NCBI RefSeq assembly: GCF_014334095.1
Contig: NZ_CP060495.1
Span: 16,001-80,000 of the forward strand
Direction: 5' to 3'
Source: Novosphingopyxis iocasae
GTDB taxonomy: Bacteria; Pseudomonadota; Alphaproteobacteria; Sphingomonadales; Sphingomonadaceae
Length of the DNA: 64,000 nt
In this document: piece after piece, positions 8,835-18,433 of the stretch
How positions within the stretch are numbered: the stretch's first letter is position 1
How the letters are laid out: every line of letters starts with the position of its first letter
Translations under genes and position numbers: made by a program
Notes under the pieces: generated by a model
Told to the model about the DNA's origin: nothing
Databases searched by the model: none
Seen by the model: the letters and a program-made list of their open reading frames with translations, nothing else

Positions 8835-10039
8835 GCGAGACCCTTTTCGGCAAGGCGGAGGATGGTGAGCGCGGAGAGGCGCGCGCGTTCGGCGAGGCTA
8901 TCGACGATCAGGATTTCGTCCGCACTGTGGATGGCGTCGCCGCGCACGCCCATGGTGTCGACCACCGGGATGCCGCAATCGGCGATATTGTTGCCGTCGC
9001 ACACCCCGCCCGTGGTGCGCCAACCGATGTCCAGGCCGAGATCGGCACCCGAGCGCTTGACCAGACCGAACAGCTTCTCCGCGCCTTCGCTCAGCGGCTT
9101 GGGTGGGCGTCCGAAGCCGCCATGCGGGTGGACGCTGACATCATGTTCCATCGCGATAGCGGCGCAGGCGCGCTCCAGCGCTTCCTCGGCTTGCCGCTGA
9201 TCGCGTGGATCGCGCGGGCGGAAATTGACGCGCAGGATCGCATGATCGGGCACCACATTGTTGGCACCGCCCCCGTCGATCTTCGCCGGATTGACCGAAA
9301 GGCCGTCGCGCATCAGCGCTTTCAGCCGGAGCGCGAGGTCCGCCGCGGCGACGACGGCGTTGCGCCCGTCCTCCGGATTGCGCCCGGCATGGGCGCTGCG
9401 CCCGCCAATCTTGATCGAGTAGTTGCCGCTGCCACCGCGCGCGCCTGCCAGCGTGCCATCGGGAAGCGCGGGTTCGTAGGTCAGCGCCGCGGTCTTACCT
9501 TGCGCAAGGCGCTTGATCAGCGCGGCGGAAGAGCCGGAACCCACCTCCTCATCGCTGTTGATCATCACCTGATAGCCGATCTGATCCTTCGCGTCGGAGC
9601 CTTCCAGCGCCATGAGCGCGTGCAGCATGACGGCGATGCCGCCTTTCATGTCGGCGACGCCGGGGCCGTTCAGGATATTATCTTCGCGCCAGCTCAGCTC
9701 CTGGAAGCCGCTGTCCACCGGGAAGACGGTATCCATATGGCCGGTGAAGAGCAGTTGGACGGGCGCATCGGGCCGCACCGTGGCGACGAGATGCTTGCCG
9801 CGCTCTAGCGTCTGGATCGCTCCGTCGGGCTGCATGGTCTCGACCGGATCGGGCTTTACCAGCTCGACCTCTCCGGGCAGCTCGGCGAAGGCATCGCCCA
9901 GTTGCTGCGCCATGGCCGCAAGGCCTTCCAGATTGGCGGTGCCGCTGTTGATCTTTGCCCATGTCATGGTGCGATCGAGCATGGGCTGCTGCTCGATCCG
10001 CTCCAGCACGGCGGCTTCGCTTTTCGTAATCTGTGTCAT
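8831..10039 (-). CDS. M20 family hydrolase (glutamate carboxypeptidase-like) of the ast operon
   Basis: 402-residue zinc hydrolase of the M20/ArgE-CPG2 group. Metal-site signatures are visible: GHMDTVF (first His and Asp), GPGVADMKGG (bridging Asp), NSDEEVGSG (catalytic and metal Glu pair) and GDAIHSADE (distal His); GGRSAHAG belongs to the lid/dimerisation domain. The start at 10039 gives MTQITKSEA; 16 upstream codons are rejected. It is first in an operon with astA (4-base overlap) and astB. No astE is visible, and CPG2-type enzymes cleave N-acyl-glutamates, so hydrolysis of N-succinylglutamate is a reasonable inference, not shown. It could alternatively be a general peptidase or carboxypeptidase. 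Confidence 0.85.
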   Translation of the reverse strand: MTQITKSEAAVLERIEQQPMLDRTMTWAKINSGTANLEGLAAMAQQLGDAFAELPGEVELVKPDPVETMQPDGAIQTLERGKHLVATVRPDAPVQLLFTGHMDTVFPVDSGFQELSWREDNILNGPGVADMKGGIAVMLHALMALEGSDAKDQIGYQVMINSDEEVGSGSSAALIKRLAQGKTAALTYEPALPDGTLAGARGGSGNYSIKIGGRSAHAGRNPEDGRNAVVAAADLALRLKALMRDGLSVNPAKIDGGGANNVVPDHAILRVNFRPRDPRDQRQAEEALERACAAIAMEHDVSVHPHGGFGRPPKPLSEGAEKLFGLVKRSGADLGLDIGWRTTGGVCDGNNIADCGIPVVDTMGVRGDAIHSADEILIVDSLAERARLSALTILRLAEKGLA

Positions 10040-10097
10040 GGCGCAAGGGGATAGCGCGGGCAGGGCGGGTAGGCCAGTGCCGTGCAATCACGTTGGT

Positions 10098-10919
10098 TCA
10101 GTTCGACAGCAGCCGTGCCACCGACACGAATTCATCCACGCTTAGCGTTTCCGCCCGCCGCGTCGGATCGATCCCCGCCGCTTCCAGCGCATCGAGAGCG
10201 CCCGGCAGCGCCTTCAGACTCTGCCGCAGCATCTTGCGGCGCTGGCCAAAGGCGGCGGCGGTGAGCTTTTCGAGGACAGCGAAGCGCACCCCTTCGGGCG
10301 CAGGTGTCGGCACGAGATGCACCACCGCGCTCATCACCTTGGGCGGTGGGGTGAAAGCGCTCCGGTGGACCTTCATCGCCAGCCTGGCACTGCTGCGCCA
10401 CTGGGCGAGCACCGAGAGCCGCCCGTAATGGCTGCTGCCGGGCTCGGCGACGATGCGGTCCGCCACTTCCTTCTGAAACATCAGCGTGCACGAGGCCCAG
10501 TCCGGCGGCCAGCTCTCCCCGCTCAGCCAGCGGACGAGAAGTGCCGTGCCGACATTATAGGGCAGGTTGGAGACGATGTGGTACGGCGCGGCGAGAGGCG
10601 GCTGCTCAGCGAGTGCATCGCCCTCCTGCACGGCCAGCTTGCCCGGATAGGCCTCCGCGATTTCAGCGAGCGCTGGCAGGCAGCGTGCATCGCGTTCGAT
10701 CACGCTTACCTGCGCCCCCGCGCGCAGCAGGGCGCGGGTCAGACCGCCGGGCCCTGGGCCGACTTCATAGACGCGCGCGCCGTCCAGATCGCCCGGCACG
10801 GCGGCAATTCGATCGAGAAGCTGCTCGTCGAACAGAAAATTCTGCCCCAACGCCTTGGACGCGCTGAGCCCGTGCTTCGCGATCACTTCGCGCAGCGGCG
10901 CCAGAGCGGGCTGGCTCAA
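10098..10919 (-). CDS. rsmA: 16S rRNA (adenine1518/1519-N6)-dimethyltransferase
   Basis: KsgA-type methyltransferase that dimethylates two adjacent adenines in the 3' hairpin of 16S rRNA late in small-subunit assembly. SAM-binding motif [15 protein letters not shown] and catalytic [12 protein letters not shown] are present, as is the C-terminal substrate region [20 protein letters not shown] start at 10919 (residues [13 protein letters not shown]) overlaps the pdxA stop by four bases (rc ATTGA) and gives 273 residues, the normal length; the longer frame to 11129 is antisense-like filler inside pdxA. Last gene of lptD-surA-pdxA-rsmA. Confidence 0.93.
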   Translation of the reverse strand: MSQPALAPLREVIAKHGLSASKALGQNFLFDEQLLDRIAAVPGDLDGARVYEVGPGPGGLTRALLRAGAQVSVIERDARCLPALAEIAEAYPGKLAVQEGDALAEQPPLAAPYHIVSNLPYNVGTALLVRWLSGESWPPDWASCTLMFQKEVADRIVAEPGSSHYGRLSVLAQWRSSARLAMKVHRSAFTPPPKVMSAVVHLVPTPAPEGVRFAVLEKLTAAAFGQRRKMLRQSLKALPGALDALEAAGIDPTRRAETLSVDEFVSVARLLSN

Positions 10920-11923
10920 TCGAGCGCCTGACGGTTGTGCACGGCTTCGCTGGCCATGCGGATCGCGGCGATCATCGAACTGGCGCGGGCCTTGTTCTGT
11001 CCGGCGATACCGAAAGCGGTGCCGTGATCGGGCGAGGTGCGCACGATCGGCAGGCCCAGCGTGATGTTCACCGCATCGTCGAAATACAGCGTCTTCAGCG
11101 GCACCAGCGCCTGATCGTGATAGGCGCACACGGCTGCGTCATAGCCGACGCGCGCTTCCTCATGAAACATGGTGTCGGCAGGCAGGGGGCCTGTGACATC
11201 GCAGCCATCGGCAAGCAGCCTCTCGACCGCGGGCACGAACAGTTCTTCTTCTTCCTGCCCCATCTTGCCCGATTCTCCGGCATGCGGGTTGAGGCCTGCC
11301 AGCGCGATGCGGGGATTGTCGATGCCGAAATTGCGGGTCAGGCCGCGCGCGGTGGCCTGGACCCGCTCCACGATCAGATCGATCGAGAGCGCATCCGGTA
11401 CATCGCGCAGCGCGATATGGGTGGTCATCGGCACGACGCGCAGGCCGGGGCCTGCCAGCATCATGATCGCGTTCTGCCGGGAGACACCGCAGCGTTCGGC
11501 GATGAATTCGGTCTGCCCGGGATGCGTGAAGCCGACGGAATAGAGCTGCGCTTTCGAAATGGGGGCGGTAACGACCGCGCCCGCGCTGCCGCTGCGGGCC
11601 AGCCCTACCGCGGCTTCCAGCGACTGATAGGCGCATTGCGCGCCCGCCGCGCTCGGCTGGCCGGGCGTCACCGCGCCGCATTCCAGCACCTGCATTACCG
11701 GCAAGGCGGTTTTGAAAACATCGGTTGCCTTGGCGGGATCGTCGATCGTCTGAACCGGGCCGTCCCAATGCGGCGCAAAAGCGGAGGCGTCGCCCACGGC
11801 GAAAAACGGCGAAAGGCCCGCGCTGCCGCGGGCCTCCCAGCTTTTACCGATAATTTCCGGTCCGATGCCCGCCGGGTCGCCCAAGGATATGGCGAAGGGA
11901 GCGATCGGGGGACTGTCCGTCAT
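10916..11923 (-). CDS. pdxA: 4-hydroxythreonine-4-phosphate dehydrogenase
   Basis: NAD-dependent enzyme of the DXP-dependent pyridoxal 5'-phosphate pathway. The 335-residue protein has the N-terminal [14 protein letters not shown], the metal-binding region [15 protein letters not shown], and the C-terminal [14 protein letters not shown] plus [15 protein letters not shown] blocks with metal-binding His and Asp. The ATG at 11923 is chosen over 12070 because family similarity begins at [19 protein letters not shown]. It lies 13 bases after surA and is translationally coupled to rsmA. Confidence 0.95.
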   Translation of the reverse strand: MTDSPPIAPFAISLGDPAGIGPEIIGKSWEARGSAGLSPFFAVGDASAFAPHWDGPVQTIDDPAKATDVFKTALPVMQVLECGAVTPGQPSAAGAQCAYQSLEAAVGLARSGSAGAVVTAPISKAQLYSVGFTHPGQTEFIAERCGVSRQNAIMMLAGPGLRVVPMTTHIALRDVPDALSIDLIVERVQATARGLTRNFGIDNPRIALAGLNPHAGESGKMGQEEEELFVPAVERLLADGCDVTGPLPADTMFHEEARVGYDAAVCAYHDQALVPLKTLYFDDAVNITLGLPIVRTSPDHGTAFGIAGQNKARASSMIAAIRMASEAVHNRQALD

Positions 11924-11936
11924 GCAGGCACCGCCA

Positions 11937-13277
11937 TCAGTTGTAATCGATAATGGCATCGCGCCGCAGATCGCGCAGATAGATCTGCGCCCGGCGCGAT
12001 ACGCGGTCTTCCTCCAGGCGTGACTGGATTTGATCGAAGGACGGGGCATTGCCGACCTGCGCATCGTCACGGCCGCACAGCACGAACACGCGCACGCCTT
12101 CTTCCAGCGAACCGTATGGCGGGGTGGAGCGACCGATTTCCAGCTTCGCCATCACCTCCTGAAGCGGCCCCGGCAGATCGCCCAGACGCACGCCGTCGCG
12201 GTTCACGACGTCCGCGTTCAGCGTTGCGGCAATATCATCCGCATTGCCGCAGCCGCGAATGTCCTGCGTTTCCTGCGCGAAGCGATCCAGGATCGGCTGC
12301 GCGGCGGCCTGGCTGGCATTGGCCGGGAATTTGATCGAGATCTGCTTGAGGCTGAGCTGCGCGTCGCGGGGATCGGCCGTCAGGATCTGCCGCTTGTCGA
12401 TCAGGTAGAGGATCGAAACGCCGCCGGGCGACTGGATCGGGCCGACCAGCTGGTTCGGCTGCATCTGCTGCGCCGCTTCGGCGAGCGAGGTGGGAAGCTG
12501 CGCGGGGCGTACCCAACCCAGATCGCCGCCCACCGCCGCGGTAGACGCTTCGGAGAACTGGCGCGCATAGGCTACGAAGCTGCCGCCTTCGCTGATCTGC
12601 TTCACGATATTGCGCGCCTGCGCCACCACCTGCGCCTCATTTTCCGGCGTCGCGGCGAGATAGATTTCGCCCAGGCGATATTCGGTGGTGCCCTTGCTCT
12701 CGTTCAGCCGGTCAATGATCGACTGAACCTCGTCATCGCTGACGTTGATGAAAGGGCTGATGTTACGGCGCAGGAGCCGGCTCCACGCCAGCTCAGCCTG
12801 AATCTGGCGATGCAGCGATGCGGGCGCGGAGCCGATGGAGCGCAGATACTGGTCGAACGCGGCGGCGCTGCCCTGGCCGTTCTGCTGGGCAACACGGGCA
12901 TAGGTCTGGCCGATTTCGTCCGCACTGATCGAGATGTCGTTGGCCGCGGCTTCCTGGATCTGCAGCGTCTCATCGATCAGATTGCGCAGCACCTGAAGAC
13001 GCAGCCGCTGCTTTTCGGCATCGGGAATATTGCCGCCATTGGCCGCCACGATCAGCGCCATGCGCTGGTCCACATCGGTGCCGGTGATGATCGATCCGTT
13101 CACCACCGCGGTTGCGCGGCGCACATTGGGATCATCATTGCCGAACAGGGTCAGGCCGTCCGGCATATCAAGGCCCACATTGGGCACCGGCGTTTCGTTG
13201 ACCGTCTGCGCGGGCAGGGCGGTGGGGGCCAGCAGGCTCAGCGCCGCACTCATGCCGAGAAGATTGGTGAATTTCAT
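11937..13277 (-). CDS. surA: Periplasmic chaperone / peptidyl-prolyl isomerase SurA
   Basis: 446 residues with a cleavable signal peptide (cut near ALPAQ-T, about residue 24). A SurA N-terminal chaperone domain follows (VVNGSIITGTDVDQRM to about residue 200), then parvulin-type rotamase sequence (YRLGEIYLA, FVAYARQFSEAST, GGDLGWVRPAQLP). It escorts outer-membrane proteins, notably LptD, to the BAM complex. It lies 110 bases downstream of lptD and 13 upstream of pdxA, the classical lptD-surA-pdxA-rsmA order. A second, degenerate rotamase segment may lie after residue 310. Confidence 0.93.
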   Translation of the reverse strand: MKFTNLLGMSAALSLLAPTALPAQTVNETPVPNVGLDMPDGLTLFGNDDPNVRRATAVVNGSIITGTDVDQRMALIVAANGGNIPDAEKQRLRLQVLRNLIDETLQIQEAAANDISISADEIGQTYARVAQQNGQGSAAAFDQYLRSIGSAPASLHRQIQAELAWSRLLRRNISPFINVSDDEVQSIIDRLNESKGTTEYRLGEIYLAATPENEAQVVAQARNIVKQISEGGSFVAYARQFSEASTAAVGGDLGWVRPAQLPTSLAEAAQQMQPNQLVGPIQSPGGVSILYLIDKRQILTADPRDAQLSLKQISIKFPANASQAAAQPILDRFAQETQDIRGCGNADDIAATLNADVVNRDGVRLGDLPGPLQEVMAKLEIGRSTPPYGSLEEGVRVFVLCGRDDAQVGNAPSFDQIQSRLEEDRVSRRAQIYLRDLRRDAIIDYN

Positions 13278-13387
13278 AAGGTCAGCCAGTCGGTTCCATA
13301 CGGTTACAGGGACAATCAGCCATTGCGGGCTAGTCCGCGCGCGCTGAACCGCGGATGAAAGATGGCCGTCCCCCGGACGCCGGTGCC

Positions 13388-15691
13388 TTATACGCCCAGA
13401 TTACGAAATGCCAGCCGGAACAGGAAGCTGTTGCCGCGCTGGGCATCGCCCACCTTCTGATAGTCGCGCCGCCAGGTAAGCCCTAAGCTGATGCACTCGT
13501 CATCATAGGCAATGCCAAGGCGATGGCGGATCGGCCGGAAGCCGTCGCTGTCCGCCAACGGGTCCTCCTCGGCATCGGTAAGATCGACGATGGCCGATCC
13601 GAACACGGACCAGTAGCGCGCAAAGGCCACGCGCGCGCCAGCGCGCAGTTCCTCACGATCGCGCAGGTCTTCCACAGCGGTGCTGATATCGCGGTTGAGA
13701 CGCAGATATCCGATCTCGGCATAGGTCTTCTCGGAGCCGACCAGGGCGTCGATCTCGTTGCGGCGGACCTTGAACCCGTCCTTGTCCAGCCGATAGCGAT
13801 GGGTTAGCCGCACGAAATTCTTGTAACGGATATCGGTTCGCCCAACGATGTCGGACAATTGCCGCGACAGGCCTGTGCCGTCCGGGAAAGCCGTTGGCTC
13901 TTCGGTGAAGCTGTAGCTCTGGCCAATATTGGCGTGGATCGACAGATTGGTGGTCAGCAGCGAGTAATCGATGCCGTAAACCACCCGGTAGCCATCCTCG
14001 TAACGGTCATAGCCGGGGAAGCGGTTGAGCGAGAAGAGGTTGATGTCTTCCAGATCGACGGCGCGCGAATCTTCGTTCGGGATCCTGCTATTGTCGACCG
14101 CCGGTGTGGCGACCAGCTCAACGCGCGGCGTGATGATCTGCGTGCCGCCGAACGCCTGGCCCACAAAAGGCCAGCTGGCATCGGCCGCCGCGGTGGCGAT
14201 GAAGCGGCTCTGGAACCCCGGCTCTCCGCGATAGATCAGCGTCCGGGGCAGGTCGTTCTCGCTGCTGTGGTAAAGGTCTCCGCGGCCCAGCAAGGTGAAA
14301 GTGAGAAGCTGGCCAAGGTCTGACACCAGCCGCTTGTCCCAGCGTGCCTGCGCAAAGGCGCGCTGCGTGTCCTGCCCTTCGGTCCGGCCGATGGCGAGGC
14401 TGTTGGCCTGCAGCATGATCTGCCCGCCAAGAAGCGGATCGGCGATCTTGCGGCGATAATCGATCTCCGGCAGCACCAGCGGAACCAGCCCTTGGTCCGC
14501 GCCGACACGCAGCGTCTGGAAGGCCCAGCCGGCAAGGCGGAAATAGCTGTTCGAATCGATCCGTTCCGCCTGGATGGTGGAACGTAGCCGATCGTCCCGG
14601 CTGATGTCGTAGCGGCGCAGGAAGGTGCGGTCGGTGACCCGGCGGATCGATCCGCGCAGCGTCCAATATTCGTCCGGGCGCAGTTCCCCGCTGGCGTCGA
14701 TATAACCGCGGAACTGCTGCTGCGATACGGGCGCGCCGGTGATCGAGGTTTGCCGGCTGTAGGTTCCGTATCCGGTGATCTGATAGGCGCCCAGCTCGTT
14801 CAGTTCACGGTAGCTGGCGCTGACCATCGGCAGCACTTCGGAAAAAATATAGGGCGTGATCACGATGTCCCGGTTGGGGCCGAGCGGGATCAGATAGGGC
14901 AGCTGCAATTCTGCGCCATTATTGTTGGTATAGCCGATATTGGGCACCAGCAGCCCGCCTTCGGTGCGGTCGCCCAAGGGATGCGACAGGCCGGGCAGGG
15001 GTATCAGCGGCAGGCCGAACAATTCGATCCGCGCACCGGAATAGCTGACGCGTTCCTTGTTGGGATCATAGGTGACGCGCACGGCATTGACCTGCCAAGT
15101 CGGGTCCTTCGGACAGCCTTTGCTGTCGACCACCGCGCACGGTGTGTAGGCGGCGCGTTGCAGCTGCACCACGCCGCTGGGCAACCGCTCCCCGCGTACC
15201 GCGGCCAGGCGGCCGCCTTCCTTCATGACGAGCAGCAGGTTCTCGATCGCGCCCTCGCGCAGGCTGTCCGACAGGGTGACGCGGTCGCCATAAGCGATAT
15301 CGCCATTAGGGCTGAGCGCGCGGACCGATCCGGTTGCCACCACCTCTCCGCTGTTGCGATTCCACTCGATCTGGTCGGCGAACACCTGATAGCCATCGCG
15401 CGCCAGCTCCACATTCCCGCTGGCGGTGACGATTTCCGCATCGCTGTCGTAATTCAGGGTATCGGCAGCAAAGCCGATCTGATCGCTGTCGCTTGGCGGC
15501 GCTAAGGGCATTTGCGGCGCGGGCGGAGTGCTGGTTGCGGCGCTTTCGGCAGGCGGAATCGGAACATCGGGCGCATCGAAAGCGCCGTCCTGCTGGCTGC
15601 GTTCTTGCGCCCCGGCAGGCGCGCCGGCGGCCAGCGCAATCGCCATCGCGAGGCCGCATGCAGCGTACAATCCCGGCTTTTGCGATCTCAT
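13388..15691 (-). CDS. lptD: LPS-assembly outer-membrane protein LptD
   Basis: 767-residue outer-membrane translocon that, with LptE, inserts lipopolysaccharide or other lipid A-bearing glycolipids into the outer leaflet. A signal peptide (cut near GAPAGAQ) is followed by a proline-rich linker. Next is an OstA/LptA-like beta-jellyroll (LNYDSDAEIVTASGNVELARDGYQVFAD, about residues 78-190), and then the beta-barrel (about residues 230-767). Two cysteines near residues 180-190 (TPCAVVDSKGC) are in the N-terminal region. Divergent from pepA, with a 151-base shared upstream region. Confidence 0.95.
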   Translation of the reverse strand: MRSQKPGLYAACGLAMAIALAAGAPAGAQERSQQDGAFDAPDVPIPPAESAATSTPPAPQMPLAPPSDSDQIGFAADTLNYDSDAEIVTASGNVELARDGYQVFADQIEWNRNSGEVVATGSVRALSPNGDIAYGDRVTLSDSLREGAIENLLLVMKEGGRLAAVRGERLPSGVVQLQRAAYTPCAVVDSKGCPKDPTWQVNAVRVTYDPNKERVSYSGARIELFGLPLIPLPGLSHPLGDRTEGGLLVPNIGYTNNNGAELQLPYLIPLGPNRDIVITPYIFSEVLPMVSASYRELNELGAYQITGYGTYSRQTSITGAPVSQQQFRGYIDASGELRPDEYWTLRGSIRRVTDRTFLRRYDISRDDRLRSTIQAERIDSNSYFRLAGWAFQTLRVGADQGLVPLVLPEIDYRRKIADPLLGGQIMLQANSLAIGRTEGQDTQRAFAQARWDKRLVSDLGQLLTFTLLGRGDLYHSSENDLPRTLIYRGEPGFQSRFIATAAADASWPFVGQAFGGTQIITPRVELVATPAVDNSRIPNEDSRAVDLEDINLFSLNRFPGYDRYEDGYRVVYGIDYSLLTTNLSIHANIGQSYSFTEEPTAFPDGTGLSRQLSDIVGRTDIRYKNFVRLTHRYRLDKDGFKVRRNEIDALVGSEKTYAEIGYLRLNRDISTAVEDLRDREELRAGARVAFARYWSVFGSAIVDLTDAEEDPLADSDGFRPIRHRLGIAYDDECISLGLTWRRDYQKVGDAQRGNSFLFRLAFRNLGV

Positions 15692-15842
15692 CTACCGAAC
15701 CCTTATCGCACCTGCTGGCGCATTCAGAGCGCACCCCTTGCACCAGCGCGCCCGATCCCGCAATGCGCGAGGTGGAACCGTCGCGGGCCGTGAACCGTCT
15801 GAGTCCATAGACAGCAGAATTCAGTACCAGAAGGATTAAACC

Positions 15843-17294
15843 TTGATCGATATCCGCTTTTCCGCAGACCGCCCGCAAGACGCCGACGTCCTCGTCATTC
15901 CCGTAGGTGAGGGCGGCGCGGATGCCGGTGCTCTAGGCATTGCGCAGGGCGCAATGGTGGCAGGTGCCGCCAAGTCCGCCCGTTTCGAGGGCAAGGCCGG
16001 GCAGAGCTTCTCCACTTTCGCCGAAGAAGATGGCAGCGCCGTGCGCGTGCTGCTGGTCGGCACCGGCAAGGATGGTTTCGACAAGGCTGGCGGCGCCATC
16101 AGCGCGCAGCTGCTCACCTCGGGCGCGAAGCATGCCTCGCTGAAGGCCGACGGCCTGAGCGCCGAGCAGGCTGCCGAGATTGCCTATGGCGCGAAGCTGC
16201 GCAGCTGGCGGATCGATACCTATCGCACACAGCTGAAGGATCATGAAAAGCCCAGCCTGAACGCGCTGACGCTGGTCGGTGCGCCGGACGGCACCGAGGA
16301 TCGCTGGACGCGCCTCGACGCGATTGCAGAGGGCGTGGCCTTCACGCGCGAGCTGGTGTCGGAGCCAGCCAACATCATCTATCCGGAAAGCTTCGTTGAG
16401 CGTGCGCGTGCCAAGATGGAGCCGCTCGGTGTCACCTTGCGCGTGTTGGACGAGCCGGAGATGGAAAAGCTCGGCATGAACGCGCTACTCGGCGTTTCGA
16501 TGGGTTCGGAGAAGCCGGGCCGCTTGCTCGCGCTCGAATATATGGGCGGCAAAGACGGCGAGAAGCCGATCGTGTTTGTCGGTAAGGGCGTTACTTTCGA
16601 TACCGGCGGCATTTCGCTAAAGGCCCCGCAGGGCATGGAAGACATGAAGTGGGATATGGGCGGTGCTGGCGCTGTTGCCGGCGCCATGACCGCGATTGCC
16701 GGGCGCAAGGCCAAGGCGAATGTCATCGGCATTTGCGGCCTGGTAGAGAATATGCCGGACGGAAAGGCCCAGCGCCCCGGCGATGTGGTCACTTCCATGA
16801 GCGGCCAGACGATCGAGGTCATCAACACCGACGCCGAAGGCCGTCTGGTGCTGTGCGATGCGCTGCACTGGGCGCAGGAAACCTACGATCCGGAATATAT
16901 CGTCGATCTTGCCACGCTGACCGGTGCGATGCTGATCTCGCTCGGCCATGAGCAGGCGGGCCTGTTCTCGAACGATGACGGTCTGGCCGACAAGCTGACC
17001 GCGGCGGGCAAGACGTCGGGCGATCCGCTGTGGCGGCTGCCGCTCGGCAAGGCCTATGACAAGCTGCTCGACAGCCCGATCGCAGACATGAAGAATGTGG
17101 GGCCGCGGTCCGCCGGTTCGATCACCGCCGCGCAGTTCTTGCAGCGCTTTATCCACGACGGCGTGAAGTGGGCGCATCTCGACATCGCGGGCATGGCCTG
17201 GGCGGACAAGGATAGCGCGACGGCGGCCAAGGGCGCGACCGGTTTCGGCGTGCGCCTGCTCGATCGCCTGATCGCAGATAATTTCGAGGGGTAA
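15843..17294 (+). CDS. pepA: Leucyl aminopeptidase (M17)
   Basis: 483-residue cytosolic two-metal aminopeptidase releasing N-terminal residues. The signature NTDAEGRLVLCDAL is present near residue 330, with metal-binding VGKGVTFDTGGISLK and DMGGAGAV upstream of it. The start is TTG at 15843: AGAAGGA at 15829-15835 is a well-placed Shine-Dalgarno and the sequence from MIDIRFS matches the family N-terminus. Divergent from lptD; holC follows after nine bases, an arrangement (pepA-holC) shared with many proteobacteria. Confidence 0.95.
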   Translation: MIDIRFSADRPQDADVLVIPVGEGGADAGALGIAQGAMVAGAAKSARFEGKAGQSFSTFAEEDGSAVRVLLVGTGKDGFDKAGGAISAQLLTSGAKHASLKADGLSAEQAAEIAYGAKLRSWRIDTYRTQLKDHEKPSLNALTLVGAPDGTEDRWTRLDAIAEGVAFTRELVSEPANIIYPESFVERARAKMEPLGVTLRVLDEPEMEKLGMNALLGVSMGSEKPGRLLALEYMGGKDGEKPIVFVGKGVTFDTGGISLKAPQGMEDMKWDMGGAGAVAGAMTAIAGRKAKANVIGICGLVENMPDGKAQRPGDVVTSMSGQTIEVINTDAEGRLVLCDALHWAQETYDPEYIVDLATLTGAMLISLGHEQAGLFSNDDGLADKLTAAGKTSGDPLWRLPLGKAYDKLLDSPIADMKNVGPRSAGSITAAQFLQRFIHDGVKWAHLDIAGMAWADKDSATAAKGATGFGVRLLDRLIADNFEG

Positions 17295-17303
17295 GGCAAA
17301 GCG

Positions 17304-17744
17304 GTGCCCCAGGTCGATTTCTATCAGCTCACGCGTGATCCCGCCGCGGCGATCCTGCCGGTGCTGGTCAAGAAATCGCTTGCCGAAGGGCACCGCTTTC
17401 ACATCGCGCACGCCAGCGAGGAAGCGCGCGATGCGCTGTCCGAGGCGCTATGGAATGCGTCTCCGGAAAGTTTTCTGGCGCATGGCGAAGTGGGCTCCTG
17501 CGATGAGGCGGCGCAGCCCGTGCTGCTCGGTTCGGGCGTTATCGGCGGCAACGGCGCGCAATATTGCGCAATCGCCGATGGCGACTGGCGTGAGGGCGTT
17601 GACGGCTATCAGCGCATCTTCTTCCTCTTCGAACCCGACAAGATCGAAGGCGCCCGCACCGCCTGGAAGGCGCTGTCTGCCCGCGACGGCTGGCAATGCC
17701 ATTACTGGAAACAGGATGGCCGCCGCTGGACACGGGCGGCCTGA
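17304..17744 (+). CDS. holC: DNA polymerase III subunit chi
   Basis: 146-residue clamp-loader accessory subunit linking the replicase to single-strand-binding protein. It has the family pattern: N-terminal VDFYQL, the middle EGHRFHIAHASEEARDALSEALW, and the C-terminal YQRIFFLFEP. A GTG start at 17304 follows pepA by nine bases, so the two are probably co-transcribed. No catalytic activity is expected; assignment rests on length, pattern and the pepA-holC context. Confidence 0.9.
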   Translation: MPQVDFYQLTRDPAAAILPVLVKKSLAEGHRFHIAHASEEARDALSEALWNASPESFLAHGEVGSCDEAAQPVLLGSGVIGGNGAQYCAIADGDWREGVDGYQRIFFLFEPDKIEGARTAWKALSARDGWQCHYWKQDGRRWTRAA

Positions 17745-17831
17745 AGCGCGCGCGCTTGCCACCCGCGTGCGCGGGCGCTAGGGGCGCGCTCAATCTTTCA
17801 AGACCAATCCCTAAAATCTCAGGAGTTCATC

Positions 17832-18254
17832 ATGGCGGTTACCCGCACCTTTTCGATCATCAAGCCCGATGCCACCCGCCGCAACATCACCGGCGCGGTC
17901 ACCAAGATGCTGGAAGACGCCGGGCTGCGCGTCGTCGCGTCCAAGCGCATCCAGATGACCGAGGAGCAGGCCAAGGGCTTCTACGCCGTCCACGCAGAGC
18001 GCCCCTTCTACGGTGAACTCGTCGAGTTCATGACCAGCGGCCCCGTCGTCGTGCAGGTGCTCGAAGGCGAAGACGCCGTAAAGCGCAACCGCGACATCAT
18101 GGGCGCGACCAACCCCGCCGACGCCGAAGCCGGCACCATCCGCAAGGAACTGGCCGAAAGCATCGAGGCGAACACCGTCCACGGCTCGGACAGCGAAGAA
18201 AACGCCGCGAACGAGATCAAGTTCTTCTTCACCGAAGACGAAATCGTCGGCTGA
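17832..18254 (+). CDS. ndk: Nucleoside diphosphate kinase
   Basis: 140-residue enzyme that exchanges gamma-phosphates between nucleoside tri- and diphosphates through a phosphohistidine. The N-terminal [16 protein letters not shown] and the active-site [10 protein letters not shown], with the phosphorylated histidine near residue 117, are intact. A strong CAGGAG Shine-Dalgarno precedes the ATG at 17832. Confidence 0.97.
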   Translation: MAVTRTFSIIKPDATRRNITGAVTKMLEDAGLRVVASKRIQMTEEQAKGFYAVHAERPFYGELVEFMTSGPVVVQVLEGEDAVKRNRDIMGATNPADAEAGTIRKELAESIEANTVHGSDSEENAANEIKFFFTEDEIVG

Positions 18255-18265
18255 TCGACCGGATC

Positions 18266-18424
18266 ATGGTGGGCAAGCGCGTCGAAAAGGCGAACCTGCC
18301 CACCAAGACCTGCGCCTCCTGCGGACGCCCGTTCACCTGGCGGCGCAAGTGGAAGGATGTGTGGGACGAGGTGAAATATTGCTCGAAGCGCTGCCACGGT
18401 TCGGCGCGTTCCTCGTCCAGCTAG
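18266..18424 (+). CDS. DUF2256 microprotein
   Basis: 52-codon reading frame starting ATG GTG GGC and ending TAG at 18422-18424. The product contains the DUF2256 pattern: CASCGRPFTWRRKW followed by YCSKRCHG, i.e. two paired cysteines (CxxC and CxxxC) that probably bind zinc, and invariant tryptophans between them. The function of the family is unknown. It starts 12 bases after ndk and may share its transcript; it runs convergently into the DUF1275 gene. Confidence 0.85.
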   Translation: MVGKRVEKANLPTKTCASCGRPFTWRRKWKDVWDEVKYCSKRCHGSARSSSS

Positions 18425-18433
18425 AACGCGGCC

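Noticed and set aside
15774..15800. GGAAC-N17-CGTCT resembling an EcfG (general stress) promoter upstream of pepA
   Set aside because: The -10 half departs from the expected CGTT and the gene is not a known EcfG target; a single near match in GC-rich DNA is likely by chance.
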